This document shows positions 34,130-42,962 of a stretch of 59,840 nucleotides of DNA, piece after piece. Location: positions 1 through 59,840 of the forward strand of contig CAMYJF010000006.1 of assembly GCA_947258555.1 (NCBI GenBank). Direction: 5' to 3'. This DNA comes from an uncultured Eudoraea sp. Its GTDB lineage: Bacteria; Bacteroidota; Bacteroidia; Flavobacteriales; Flavobacteriaceae. A model generated the notes under the pieces. That model did no database searches and was not told where the DNA came from. It saw only the letters and a list, made by a program, of their open reading frames with translations. How positions within the stretch are numbered: the first letter of the stretch is position 1; each line of letters begins with the position of its first letter. The position numbers and the translations under genes were made by a program.

Positions 34130-35221
34130 ATGGATAAGAAAATAGGTATTGGCCTCGTGGGCTCTCAATTCATTTCCTCCATACATGCAGAGGCCCTGCA
34201 AGGTGTTGCAGATGCTGAGATCCTTGCTGTCATGTCGCCCACCAAGGGAAATGCCGAAGCATTTGCCAAAAAGCATAATATCCCTCACAGTTTTACGGAT
34301 CTGGATGCGATGCTGGCCATGGATTCCATAGATATGATCGTCATTGGTGCACCGAACAATACACATTGTGATATTTGCCTGAAAGCGGCGGCTGCGGGAA
34401 AACACATAGTGGTAGAAAAACCCTTGTGCATGAACTTGGCGGAAGCAGATCTGATGATCAATGCCTGCAAAAAAGCCAAGGTTAAATTAATGTATGCCGA
34501 AGAACTGTGTTTCACGCCAAAATATGTACGATTGAAAAGCTTGTTAGATGAAGGTGCTTTGGGGAAACCGATCTTGTTGAAACAATCGGAGAAGCACGAC
34601 GGACCTCATGCGGATCATTTCTGGGATGTAGAGAGATCAGGGGGAGGGGTAACTATGGATATGGGTTGTCATGCCATTCAATTTTTCAGATGGTTAAATG
34701 GAAATAATCCCATAAAATCGGTGTATGCTCAAATGGCAACCAGTGTCCACACGGATAAAACAGAAGGTGACGATAATGCCATTATCATCCTTGAATTTGA
34801 AAATGGGGTTTTGGCCATGGCTGAGGAGAGCTGGACAAAATTAGGAGGTATGGACGACAGGGCTGAAATTCATGGAAGTGAGGGGGTAGCCTACGCAGAT
34901 GTACTGCAGGGGAACTCCATTCAGACGTATAGCACAAAAGGGGTAGGCTACGCTGTTGAAAAGGCGGGGACTACCGTTGGTTGGAGTTATACCATGTATG
35001 AGGAAATTTGGAATTATGGCTTTCCACAGGAATTCGAGCATTTCGTAGACTGTGTTAAGAATGACAAAGAACCGCTGGTCACAGGAGAAGATGGCAGAGC
35101 TGTGCTGGAAGTGATATTTGCTGCCTACGAATCGGCAGGTACTGGTAAAAAGGTGTTGATGCCATTTCATACAGAAGTGGACAAGCCTTACAAGCTTTGG
35201 AAAAAAAGAAATGAAAAATAA
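34130..35221 (+). CDS. Gfo/Idh/MocA-family NAD(P)-dependent oxidoreductase
   Basis: The 363-residue cytoplasmic protein has an N-terminal Rossmann domain (IGIGLVGSQFISSIH), the family marker EKPLCM (near residue 100) and a C-terminal alpha/beta domain with DMGCHAIQFFRW holding a catalytic His. These enzymes reduce or oxidise sugar carbons, including 3-keto groups. In this operon it is a good candidate for returning a 3-keto sugar to its alcohol after uptake, or for the first oxidation inside the cell. It starts 15 bases after the GMC gene and ends 8 bases before the small-subunit gene. Confidence 0.88.
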   Translation: MDKKIGIGLVGSQFISSIHAEALQGVADAEILAVMSPTKGNAEAFAKKHNIPHSFTDLDAMLAMDSIDMIVIGAPNNTHCDICLKAAAAGKHIVVEKPLCMNLAEADLMINACKKAKVKLMYAEELCFTPKYVRLKSLLDEGALGKPILLKQSEKHDGPHADHFWDVERSGGGVTMDMGCHAIQFFRWLNGNNPIKSVYAQMATSVHTDKTEGDDNAIIILEFENGVLAMAEESWTKLGGMDDRAEIHGSEGVAYADVLQGNSIQTYSTKGVGYAVEKAGTTVGWSYTMYEEIWNYGFPQEFEHFVDCVKNDKEPLVTGEDGRAVLEVIFAAYESAGTGKKVLMPFHTEVDKPYKLWKKRNEK

Positions 35222-35229
35222 CTAGGCTC

Positions 35230-35781
35230 ATGGATAGGAGGCAGGCTTTAAAATTAACATCGGTAGCTCTGGGCGGAAGCGTTATAGGGGCGGAGTTATT
35301 CCTGGCAGGCTGCAAAGGAAATACCACTGAAAGTGTTTTGTTCTCAGAAGAAGTGATAGCTCTTTTAGATGAAGTAGGCGAAACAATATTACCCGAAACA
35401 GAGGGGTCTCCAGGGGCAAAATCGGCTAATATCGGCTTGTTTATGAAAGACATGGTTACCGATTGTTATTCTGTAAAGGAGCAACCCATTTTCATGAAAG
35501 GGATCCATACCTTAAATAATACCGCTATCGATCAATTTTCCAGTGGATTTCTGGAGCTTTCTCCGGAAGAAAGACTCGGTTTGCTACTTGAATTTGATAA
35601 AGAGGCCCAAAGCAGAGATGATGACGAGACTCCTCATTTCTTCACGATGATGAAACAATTGACCATCCTCGGATATTTTACCTCTGAACCGGGTGCTACC
35701 CAGGCGCTGCGTTATAATCCAACCCCTGGTAAATTCATCGGATGTATCCCATATAAAAAGGGAGATAAGGCCTGGGCATAA
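35230..35781 (+). CDS. Gluconate 2-dehydrogenase subunit 3-like protein with Tat signal
   Basis: The 183-residue protein begins MDRRQALKLTSVALGGSVIG, a twin-arginine signal, followed by LAGCKG, so it may also be lipidated. The remainder matches the gluconate 2-dehydrogenase subunit 3 family (LLDEVGETILPETEGSPGA, MKDMVTDCYS, and a final GKFIGCIPYKKGD). This small subunit accompanies and exports GMC flavoproteins such as the one at 32414. There is no cytochrome subunit in the operon, so the electron acceptor is not clear. Its stop overlaps the next start by one base (TAATG), which implies translational coupling. Confidence 0.87.
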   Translation: MDRRQALKLTSVALGGSVIGAELFLAGCKGNTTESVLFSEEVIALLDEVGETILPETEGSPGAKSANIGLFMKDMVTDCYSVKEQPIFMKGIHTLNNTAIDQFSSGFLELSPEERLGLLLEFDKEAQSRDDDETPHFFTMMKQLTILGYFTSEPGATQALRYNPTPGKFIGCIPYKKGDKAWA

Positions 35782-36497
35782 TGAAGATAATACCATGCTC
35801 AGACTATGATGATATGAGCCAGCTGGCTGCCAAGTCGGTAATTACTGAATTAAAACAAAACTCTGGTCAGTTGCTTTGTCCCGCTTCGGGAAACTCAGCA
35901 ATTGGCGTATATAAAAAGCTAGCACAAGCCATTCACGTGGATCCTCAAAACTTCAGGGAGCTACGCATTCTCATGTTAGATGAATGGTACGGCTTACCAT
36001 CTGAAGATCCCAGTTCCTGCAATGTCTTCTTACAAAAGCATCTGATCCAACCCTTATCCATTTCTGAAGAGCGATATTTTTCTTTCAAAAGCAATGCGCC
36101 TGATCCGGAAAAAGAATGCGATCGAATGGCCGAGACACTTAGCGAACAGGGGGCCATAGATATTTGCATTTTGGGTTTGGGAAAGAACGGTCATTTGGGC
36201 TTCAATGAACCTGCTACTAGCTTGTCACCCCATTGTCATGTGGCCACATTGAGTGAAGCCTCACAGAGACACGCCATGATCGCAGACATAGAACATCCGC
36301 CTGAATTTGGATTAACCCTGGGCATGGAAGACATCCTCCAATCGAAAAAAATCATCCTCCTATTAAGTGGGAATTCAAAACGAGAAGTTATTGAAAAATT
36401 GCTTTCAAAGAAGATAACCCCACAATTGCCCGCCTCCCTCTTATGGCGACATCCTAATACGGAGTGTTATCTTGATCTGGGTACCATATCAGAATAA
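35781..36497 (+). CDS. NagB/6-phosphogluconolactonase-type sugar isomerase or deaminase
   Basis: The 238-residue soluble protein has the NagB-type signatures: LLCPASGNSAIGVYKKLA near the start, LMLDEWYGLPSEDPSSC, and GLGKNGHLGFNEPATSL as the catalytic loop. Glucosamine-6-phosphate deaminases contain this GxNGHxGFNEP motif; 6-phosphogluconolactonases carry a related but different one, so deamination or isomerisation of an amino-sugar phosphate is more likely. No membrane part is present. Its coupling to the keto-sugar genes and to a ChbG-type deacetylase suggests the operon ends with entry of an amino sugar into central metabolism. Confidence 0.85.
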   Translation: MKIIPCSDYDDMSQLAAKSVITELKQNSGQLLCPASGNSAIGVYKKLAQAIHVDPQNFRELRILMLDEWYGLPSEDPSSCNVFLQKHLIQPLSISEERYFSFKSNAPDPEKECDRMAETLSEQGAIDICILGLGKNGHLGFNEPATSLSPHCHVATLSEASQRHAMIADIEHPPEFGLTLGMEDILQSKKIILLLSGNSKREVIEKLLSKKITPQLPASLLWRHPNTECYLDLGTISE

Positions 36498-36626
36498 GAC
36501 AAATAGTGATTACTAATTATGAACAAGTGGTTGTTAAATAAAAAAAGCACGTCAGTTTTTTTGATATCTTGTAGAGACATTCGCAACCATTACATAACAC
36601 CGGAATAACACCTAAAAATTTTAAAC

Positions 36627-37088
36627 ATGCCAACGTATGAATTAAAAGTCAATGGCGAAACACGCACCCTTCAAGTGAGTGCAGATATGCCTTTAATGTG
36701 GGCTTTGCGTGATCATTTAGACCTAGTGGGCACTAAGTATGGATGTGGGATAGCACAATGCGGTTCCTGCACCGTACATGTAGATGGAGCGGCAGTCCGT
36801 AGCTGCGTTCTCACCGTAGATCAGGCCCAGGGAAAAGAGATCACAACGATCGAGGGACTTTCAGAAGACGGTTCCCACCCGGTTCAAGTAGCCTGGAAGG
36901 AAATAGATGTGCCTCAATGTGGGTATTGCCAAGCAGGTCAGATCATGACTGCTACTGCCTTCCTGAACGACAATCCAAATCCTTCAGAAGAAGAGATTAA
37001 AAGCGCAATGCATGGCAATATTTGCCGCTGTGCATCTTACAACCGAATATTACGAGCGGTTTCTTTGGCTGCCGAGAACATGTCTTAA
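36627..37088 (+). CDS. iorA: [2Fe-2S] small subunit of an isoquinoline 1-oxidoreductase-like molybdoenzyme
   Basis: The 153-residue protein has the two iron-sulfur domains of the xanthine oxidase family: a plant-type ferredoxin centre (CGIAQCGSC with a Cys some residues later) and the helical centre (CGYCQAGQIM and CRCASYN). It passes electrons from the molybdenum site of the large subunit. There is no export signal; it is normally co-exported with the large subunit. It opens the molybdenum operon and the next gene starts 15 bases later. About 130 bases of non-coding sequence precede it; no molybdenum-cofactor riboswitch-like fold could be recognised there. Confidence 0.93.
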   Translation: MPTYELKVNGETRTLQVSADMPLMWALRDHLDLVGTKYGCGIAQCGSCTVHVDGAAVRSCVLTVDQAQGKEITTIEGLSEDGSHPVQVAWKEIDVPQCGYCQAGQIMTATAFLNDNPNPSEEEIKSAMHGNICRCASYNRILRAVSLAAENMS

Positions 37089-37103
37089 TCTTAAAGCAGA
37101 ATC

Positions 37104-39275
37104 ATGGAAACAACAAATAAAACTTTGACATTCAGCCGCAGGGCATTTATGCGCACCAGTTCACTTGCTGGGGGCGGACTCCTGATCGGTTTCAATTTTG
37201 TAACCGCTTGTAAACCTAAAGCAGAGGCGCCTATAGACCTGGCAAATCTGAACTATAACGATTTTAATGCATTTATCAAGATCGCGGACAACGGGGCTGT
37301 GACCATCTTTTCTCCAAACCCGGAGATCGGTCAAGGCATTAAAACCTCTATGCCAATGATCATCGCCGAGGAACTCGATGTTTCCTGGGATATGGTGCAT
37401 GTAGAACAAGGCGTCCTCGATACCGAAAATTATACCCGGCAAGTAGCCGGTGGAAGTCAATCCATTCGTCATGGATGGGATGCCCTGAGACAAACTGGGG
37501 CAACTGCCCGACAAATGCTTGTCAATGCAGCCGCGGCCAAATGGGGTGTGGATGCAGCAGAATGCAAAACTAGCGAAGGCGTGATAACCAATGCGGCCGG
37601 GGAAACACTTACCTATGGAGATGTCGTCAATGAAGCGGCCGCGATGGAAGTGCCTGAAGATGTCGCGTTGAAAAGTGTAAAAGATTATAAGATCATCGGA
37701 ACAGATCGCAGCAATGTAGATATCGATGAGATCATTACAGGGAAGCCTCTCTTTGGCCTGGACTACAAAGCCGAAGGAATGTTGTATGCCTCTGTTATGA
37801 GACCTCCGGCATTCGGACAAAAGCTGGTTTCAGTTGATGATGCAGGCGCCCGCGCAATAACAGGTGTAACCGATGTTGTACAATTCGGGAATAAGGTGGC
37901 CGTTCTGGCTAGCGATACCTGGACAGCCATGAAGGCAAAAGAACAATTGCGACCGGTCTGGGAGGCTGAATCAGCAGCAGAAAGCACAGCAGAGCATGAT
38001 AAGATCCTTATGGGATTGCTGGATGGAAATGAATTCAACACATTGCGGACTGATGGGGATGTTAAAAAAGCCTTTGCCCAATGTGATCAGATCCTGGAGC
38101 GAACCTATGAATCGCCTTTCCTCCCACACAATTGCCTGGAGCCCATGAATTTCTATGCCAATGTCTCAGCCGAGAAGATCCATTTGGTCGGACCGATACA
38201 GACACCGGAATGGACAGCGAATCGAGTTGCGGAATTGCTGGAGCGAGATGTCGCCGACATCCGTTTGGAAATGACACGACAGGGAGGAGGATTCGGCAGA
38301 CGACTCTATGGCGATTTTGCCCTAGAAGCCGCAGAGATCTCAAACCTGGCACAGAAACCGGTTCAGGTTGTGTTTAGCCGGGAAGATGACATGGCTGATG
38401 GTATATATCGACCAGCCTTGAAGTATCGAATAAAAGCCGGCGTAAAGGACGGAAAAGTTATTGCATACCATCTGAAGGAAGCAGCGATCAATTCCAATAT
38501 GTACGGTTTGATCCCAAACTTTTTTCCAGCTGGCGCGATTGAAAACTACCAGGTGGATGTGGCCAAATACGATAGCAATATCACCACTGGTGCCTGGCGT
38601 GCACCCTATACCAATTTCCTTGCCTTTGCCGAACAGGGGTTTTTCGATGAACTCGCTGAGTTGATGGAAGTAGACCGTGTGCAATTGCGACTAGACATGT
38701 TGCAAAACGTAAAAGGCACAGAGGATGAACGGATCCAGTACTCTCCGGAGCGAATGGAGAAGGTCATACAGGCAGCCGTTGAAAAATCCGGCTGGGGGTC
38801 ACAACCGGAAGGAACATACCAGGGATTCGTGAATTATTACTGCCATAACAGTCATGTGGCCGAAGTTGCCGATGTGGTTATTGAAGATGGCATCCCGGTA
38901 GTGAAAAAAGTTACCTGTGTCGTAGACTGTGGTATTGTCATCAATCCACTAGGGGCCAAGAACCAGGCTGAAGGTGGCGTGATCGATGGCATTGGTCATT
39001 CAATGTACGGCGATTTTAGCTTTGAGAATGGTAAGCCTACAGCAACTAATTTTGACAAGTATCGATTGATCCGGATGAGGGAAGCACCTCAGGTTGAAGT
39101 GCATTTTATGGAAAATGAACACTCACCAACCGGATTGGGTGAACCCACACTTCCTCCAGCAGGAGGGGCTGTAGCTAATGCGTTAAAAGCCGCTACGGGT
39201 AATAGATTGTATAATCAGCCTTTCTCTAAATACCCGGAGAAATTAAAGGCACCGGATAAAGAAATCCTGGGATAA
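37104..39275 (+). CDS. iorB: Molybdopterin-binding large subunit, isoquinoline 1-oxidoreductase beta-like, Tat-exported
   Basis: The 723-residue protein has a twin-arginine signal (SRRAFMRTSSLAGGGLL, residues about 12-28). It contains the family's molybdopterin regions: NPEIGQGIKTSMPMI, the hammerhead-type domain near residue 200, TRQGGGFGRRLYGDF, the TGAWRAPYTNF loop, and the final GLGEPTLPPAGGAVANA with the active-site Glu. It hydroxylates N-heterocycles or oxidises aldehydes in the periplasm; the substrate here is unknown. Enzymes of this subfamily use the cytosine-dinucleotide form of the cofactor, and a MocA-like gene in the same operon fits that. moaD begins one base after its stop. Confidence 0.92.
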   Translation: METTNKTLTFSRRAFMRTSSLAGGGLLIGFNFVTACKPKAEAPIDLANLNYNDFNAFIKIADNGAVTIFSPNPEIGQGIKTSMPMIIAEELDVSWDMVHVEQGVLDTENYTRQVAGGSQSIRHGWDALRQTGATARQMLVNAAAAKWGVDAAECKTSEGVITNAAGETLTYGDVVNEAAAMEVPEDVALKSVKDYKIIGTDRSNVDIDEIITGKPLFGLDYKAEGMLYASVMRPPAFGQKLVSVDDAGARAITGVTDVVQFGNKVAVLASDTWTAMKAKEQLRPVWEAESAAESTAEHDKILMGLLDGNEFNTLRTDGDVKKAFAQCDQILERTYESPFLPHNCLEPMNFYANVSAEKIHLVGPIQTPEWTANRVAELLERDVADIRLEMTRQGGGFGRRLYGDFALEAAEISNLAQKPVQVVFSREDDMADGIYRPALKYRIKAGVKDGKVIAYHLKEAAINSNMYGLIPNFFPAGAIENYQVDVAKYDSNITTGAWRAPYTNFLAFAEQGFFDELAELMEVDRVQLRLDMLQNVKGTEDERIQYSPERMEKVIQAAVEKSGWGSQPEGTYQGFVNYYCHNSHVAEVADVVIEDGIPVVKKVTCVVDCGIVINPLGAKNQAEGGVIDGIGHSMYGDFSFENGKPTATNFDKYRLIRMREAPQVEVHFMENEHSPTGLGEPTLPPAGGAVANALKAATGNRLYNQPFSKYPEKLKAPDKEILG

Positions 39276-39276
39276 T

Positions 39277-39522
39277 ATGAAGATTAAATGTTTTGGAATG
39301 GCGGGGGATATTGTAGGGAGTCCTACCATATCCCTTCCCGCTTCAGAGATGGCTGGCATCAATAATGTTGCCGCTTTAAAAGCCTATTTATATAAGCACT
39401 ATCCAAAATTGGGAGAGCTCAGTTCTATGGCGATTGCCGTGAACAAATCATATGCAAATGAAGATACATCCTTGGATCCCATGGATGAAATTGCCCTAAT
39501 TCCACCAGTTAGTGGGGGATAA
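39277..39522 (+). CDS. moaD: Molybdopterin synthase small subunit (sulfur carrier)
   Basis: The 81-residue beta-grasp protein ends in the required PPVSGG, whose last Gly is adenylated by MoeB and thiocarboxylated before giving sulfur to cPMP. Other MoaD marks are KIKCFGMAGDI and DEIALIPP. The partner large subunit (moaE) is not in this operon and must be encoded elsewhere. The gene starts 1 base after iorB and ends 11 bases before moaA. Confidence 0.93.
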   Translation: MKIKCFGMAGDIVGSPTISLPASEMAGINNVAALKAYLYKHYPKLGELSSMAIAVNKSYANEDTSLDPMDEIALIPPVSGG

Positions 39523-39533
39523 GAATAAATTAT

Positions 39534-40517
39534 ATGCTGATAGATAATCACGGTCGTACTATAAATTATTTGCGCCTTGCAGTTACAGACCGCTGTAACT
39601 TAAGGTGCGCCTATTGTATGCCTGAGCACGGCGCTTTATTTGCCAAAAGAGATACACTTTTATCCCTGGATGAACTAAAGCGTATAAGCTCCATAATGGT
39701 CAATATGGGTATTTCGAAGATCCGTATCACCGGTGGAGAACCCTTTGTGCGAAAAGATATTATGTCACTTTTAGCACATTTAAGTGAGCTGAAAGGTCTG
39801 GAGGATATATCAATTACCACAAATGCGACCGGGATTGGTCCTCATATTGAAGATCTGAAGCGATATGGGATCAAAAATATTAATGTGAGTTTGGATGCCA
39901 TAAAGCCGGAAACCTTTAAGAAGATCACTAAAAGAGATACATTTCAATATGTGTATGACAACCTGGTCCATCTGATCACAGAAGGCTTTAATACGCGGAT
40001 CAATTTTGTCGTACTGGAGGATCAGAACATTGAGGACATTTATGCCTTGATGGAACTACAAGAGCGCTACCCGATAGGCGTTCGGTTTCTTGAAGAAATG
40101 CCCTTTAACGGTACAGATCGAAATTTCAATACCCTTCAATGGGATTACAAAAGAATTCTTGGGCATATCCAAAAGAGATATCCCGATTTCACGAAGATTG
40201 AAGCTCCGGCTACATCTACGTCTATAAACTATCAGATCCCTGGTCACAAAGGTACGTTCGGACTTATCCCTTCCTTTAGCAGGACCTTTTGTGGAAGTTG
40301 CAACAGGATTAGAATAACAGCTACGGGGGATGTCATCACCTGTTTATATGGGAAACCCAAAGCGAATATTAAGCAATTGCTTGTAGAGAACAGATCGGAT
40401 GAGGCAGTGCGAAGCATGATCAAAGATGTGCTCGGGAAACGTGCAAAGACTGGCTTTGAGGCACAGCAACAGGATGATTTGGCATTCAATCGTTCAATGA
40501 CGGCCATAGGCGGATAA
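39534..40517 (+). CDS. moaA: GTP 3',8-cyclase (radical SAM), first step of molybdenum cofactor synthesis
   Basis: The 327-residue protein has the radical-SAM cluster motif CNLRCAYC near residue 22, RITGGEPFVRKDI, and the second cluster Cys in CGSCNRIRITATGDVITC near the C-terminus. It ends in GG (MTAIGG), as catalytically competent MoaA does. It turns GTP into 3',8-cyclo-H2-GTP. MoaC, which makes cPMP from that product, is not found nearby. The spacing to moaD and mobA (11 and 17 bases) fits a single operon. Confidence 0.96.
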   Translation: MLIDNHGRTINYLRLAVTDRCNLRCAYCMPEHGALFAKRDTLLSLDELKRISSIMVNMGISKIRITGGEPFVRKDIMSLLAHLSELKGLEDISITTNATGIGPHIEDLKRYGIKNINVSLDAIKPETFKKITKRDTFQYVYDNLVHLITEGFNTRINFVVLEDQNIEDIYALMELQERYPIGVRFLEEMPFNGTDRNFNTLQWDYKRILGHIQKRYPDFTKIEAPATSTSINYQIPGHKGTFGLIPSFSRTFCGSCNRIRITATGDVITCLYGKPKANIKQLLVENRSDEAVRSMIKDVLGKRAKTGFEAQQQDDLAFNRSMTAIGG

Positions 40518-40534
40518 TCTGAAAGGCAGGAAAG

Positions 40535-41128
40535 ATGAGTGAACAAAAAGCCATTTATGGGTTACTATTGACCGGAGGGAAAAGCAGCCGGATGGGAAGC
40601 GACAAAAGCTTGCTGGAATACCATGGAATGCCCCACTACGCCTATTTATATAAATTATTGGATTCGGTTTGCGAACGCACTTTCCTGAGTCTTAGACAAG
40701 ATCAACTCGACCTTGCAGAGGGCAGGGAATATATACTTGATAGAGATAAGTTCCGGGGGCCTTTTAATGGAATGCTCAGCGCACATCAGAAATTTCCTGA
40801 AGTCTCCTGGTTAGTATTAGCATGCGACTTACCGCTTATGGATAAGGCCAGTTTACAATTGATGATCGAGAATCACAAGCAGGGCAATTTTGCAACAGCC
40901 CTCGCAACTCACAAGACCGGATTACCTGAGCCTCTAGCAGCCATATGGACTGCGGAAGCATTAATGGAGGCCACTACCTATTTACCTCAAAGTGAAAGCA
41001 GTTGTCCACGTAAATTTCTATTACAACACCAAATAAAATTGCTTCACCCTGAGCATGATGATGTCTTGATAAACGCTAATGATAAAGAGGAGTTTTTACA
41101 TAGCCTGAAAAAAGTAAAAAGTACATGA
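40535..41128 (+). CDS. mobA: Molybdenum cofactor guanylyltransferase-like protein
   Basis: The 197-residue nucleotidyltransferase has the start LLLTGGKSSRMGSDKSLLEY with the NTP-binding loop and an internal CDLPLMDKASLQLM (metal Asp), then LPEPLAAIWT and SCPRKFLLQH as in MobA. MobA joins GMP to the molybdenum cofactor to give the guanine dinucleotide for DMSO-reductase-family enzymes. No such enzyme lies in this operon, so it may serve other molybdoenzymes. It overlaps the next gene by 4 bases (ATGA). Confidence 0.88.
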   Translation: MSEQKAIYGLLLTGGKSSRMGSDKSLLEYHGMPHYAYLYKLLDSVCERTFLSLRQDQLDLAEGREYILDRDKFRGPFNGMLSAHQKFPEVSWLVLACDLPLMDKASLQLMIENHKQGNFATALATHKTGLPEPLAAIWTAEALMEATTYLPQSESSCPRKFLLQHQIKLLHPEHDDVLINANDKEEFLHSLKKVKST

Positions 41129-42186
41129 ATCCGAGGTATGCAAAACAAGTGAAGTTAAAAGGCTTCGGAGAGGAGGGGCAAGCAAAGCTCCAGCATTCCA
41201 GGATACTCATCGTAGGAATGGGTGGTTTAGGAATCCCTGCAGCGACTTATTTAAATTCGATGGGGGTTGGGACCCTCGGGCTTGTTGACGGGGATCTGGT
41301 TGAAGAATCTAACTTACATAGACAGGTGTTGTTTGAACCTACAGATATAAACAAATCCAAAGTGGCCTGTGTGGCCAAAAAGCTTCGACAGCAGAATCCG
41401 GACACTAAAATACTGGAATACCCGGAACACCTGACCCTTGAGAATGGATTGGATATTGCATCTTCTTTCGACTTGATACTAGATGCTACAGATACTTTTG
41501 GGAGTCGGTATTTGATCAATGATCTGAGTGTGATCCTGGGAATTCCTTTTATCTATGGAGCACTTCATGGCTTTGAGGGACAACTATCCGTCTTTAATTA
41601 CCAAAATGGCCCTACCTATCGCTGTCTCTTTCCAGAGCCACCGGATCCTGGAAGTATTCCTTCCTGTGATGAATTTGGTATTCTTGGTGTGCTACCGGGT
41701 ATTGTGGGTACGATGCAGGCATTGGAAGCCGTAAAAATAGCTTGTTTATTAGGTGAAGTAACATCAGGTAAACTATTATTATACAATGGGTTATATTCTA
41801 TAATGGAATCTGTTGCACTTCCGGATCGAAAAGAGGAATCTGAGGTAAAAGAACTTCAGGAGACTTACGGAATTTTCTGCCCGGTTTCGGATTGTATACC
41901 GGCTTCAGAACTGCATGAACTGGTAAATCGAGGGGCTGCTATTTCCCTTATTGACGTGAGATCTCAGGAAGAATTTACTATAAGCTCCCTTCCTGGTGCT
42001 ATTAATATCCCGATCGAACAGTTAGAACATACATTTTCAAATAACAGTACAGCAGATCCCACCTATCTTATTTGCCGCTCCGGCATGCGGAGTCAGCTTG
42101 CTCATCGCCTTATCAAAGAAAAAACAGGGGCTGCTATTCCTTTCGTCAGAGGCGGCATGAATGAATATGAGACCCTATGCTCTTAG
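41125..42186 (+). CDS. moeB: MoeB-type E1-like adenylyltransferase fused to a C-terminal rhodanese domain
   Basis: The 353-residue protein has a ThiF/MoeB domain (residues 1-240): GMGGLGIPAATYLNSMG with the ATP loop, DLVEESNLHRQVLF, DATDTFGSRYLIND, and GILGVLPGIVGTMQALEA. A rhodanese domain (about 255-350) holds the active-site Cys in LICRSGMRS. The first part adenylates the MoaD C-terminus and the second can supply the sulfur, so activation and sulfur transfer to MoaD are combined in one chain. Its position next to moaD and moaA supports this. The end overlaps the TauE/SafE gene by 10 bases. Confidence 0.9.
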   Translation: MNPRYAKQVKLKGFGEEGQAKLQHSRILIVGMGGLGIPAATYLNSMGVGTLGLVDGDLVEESNLHRQVLFEPTDINKSKVACVAKKLRQQNPDTKILEYPEHLTLENGLDIASSFDLILDATDTFGSRYLINDLSVILGIPFIYGALHGFEGQLSVFNYQNGPTYRCLFPEPPDPGSIPSCDEFGILGVLPGIVGTMQALEAVKIACLLGEVTSGKLLLYNGLYSIMESVALPDRKEESEVKELQETYGIFCPVSDCIPASELHELVNRGAAISLIDVRSQEEFTISSLPGAINIPIEQLEHTFSNNSTADPTYLICRSGMRSQLAHRLIKEKTGAAIPFVRGGMNEYETLCS

Positions 42187-42962
42187 AGAATCTCGAATTC
42201 TTATGGGTAGTGCTCGCCTTCTTTGCTATTGCTGCCTTCTATTCTTCCGTAGGTTTTGGGGGGGGCTCCAGTTATTTAGCCATCCTGGCATTGGTCTTTG
42301 TTAGTTTCTACGAAATAAGAAGCACTGCACTTTTATGCAATCTTGTTGTCGTGTCTTCCAGTTGTTGGATGTACTTGAAAAAAGGCCATCTAAATTCTAA
42401 GAAATTCCTGCCTTTTGTACTCATGAGTATTCCTTTTGCCTTCCTTGGCGCTTTGTTTACACTTGAGGAATCTGTCTTCTTTATACTCCTGGGAGTCACA
42501 CTTATCATTTCAAGTATCGCATTGGTCATACAATCTTATACGTTGGGACGATTGACGTCGCGACCAACTAATTTCCCTACTTGGGTCAGCTATATTATTG
42601 GGAGTGTTATAGGGTTTCTTTCGGGCCTGGTAGGTATTGGAGGGGGGATCTTCCTCTCACCCTTGTTAAATCATATGCGCTGGGATCTTCCTATTAAGAT
42701 TGCGGCCCTGGCAAGTTTTTTTATTTTGGCCAACTCCATTTCCGGAATTACGGGATTAGTTGTAAGTGGAACTTTTGATGTACCTTGGGATAAGGCAGGG
42801 TTCCTTTTCGTTGCTGTCCTGCTAGGTGGACAATTAGGAGTCAGATTCAGTTTGAAAAAATTCAATGCCAATAGCATTCGCCTGCTAACTGCCGTTTTGG
42901 TTTTTTTAGTGGGGATTCGCATCTTAGTGAATAACGGATTTAATATTTCAGTTTTTTCATGA
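42177..42962 (+). CDS. TauE/SafE-family membrane transporter
   Basis: The 261-residue protein has about eight hydrophobic segments and the family's two internal repeats, visible as SSVGFGGGSSYLAI near the start and SGLVGIGGGIFLSPLL in the middle. TauE/SafE proteins move sulfur-containing or organic anions (sulfite, sulfoacetate, 2-oxo acids). Placed inside a molybdenum-cofactor operon between moeB and moeA and overlapping both, it may export a product of the IorAB reaction, handle a sulfur species linked to cofactor synthesis, or carry an oxyanion. The substrate is not deducible from the sequence. Confidence 0.85.
   Translation: MLLENLEFLWVVLAFFAIAAFYSSVGFGGGSSYLAILALVFVSFYEIRSTALLCNLVVVSSSCWMYLKKGHLNSKKFLPFVLMSIPFAFLGALFTLEESVFFILLGVTLIISSIALVIQSYTLGRLTSRPTNFPTWVSYIIGSVIGFLSGLVGIGGGIFLSPLLNHMRWDLPIKIAALASFFILANSISGITGLVVSGTFDVPWDKAGFLFVAVLLGGQLGVRFSLKKFNANSIRLLTAVLVFLVGIRILVNNGFNISVFS

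Noticed and set aside
36498-36626. Possible molybdenum-cofactor riboswitch before iorA
   Set aside because: The 130-base leader is AT-rich and shows no stable multi-stem fold or known riboswitch motif by eye.
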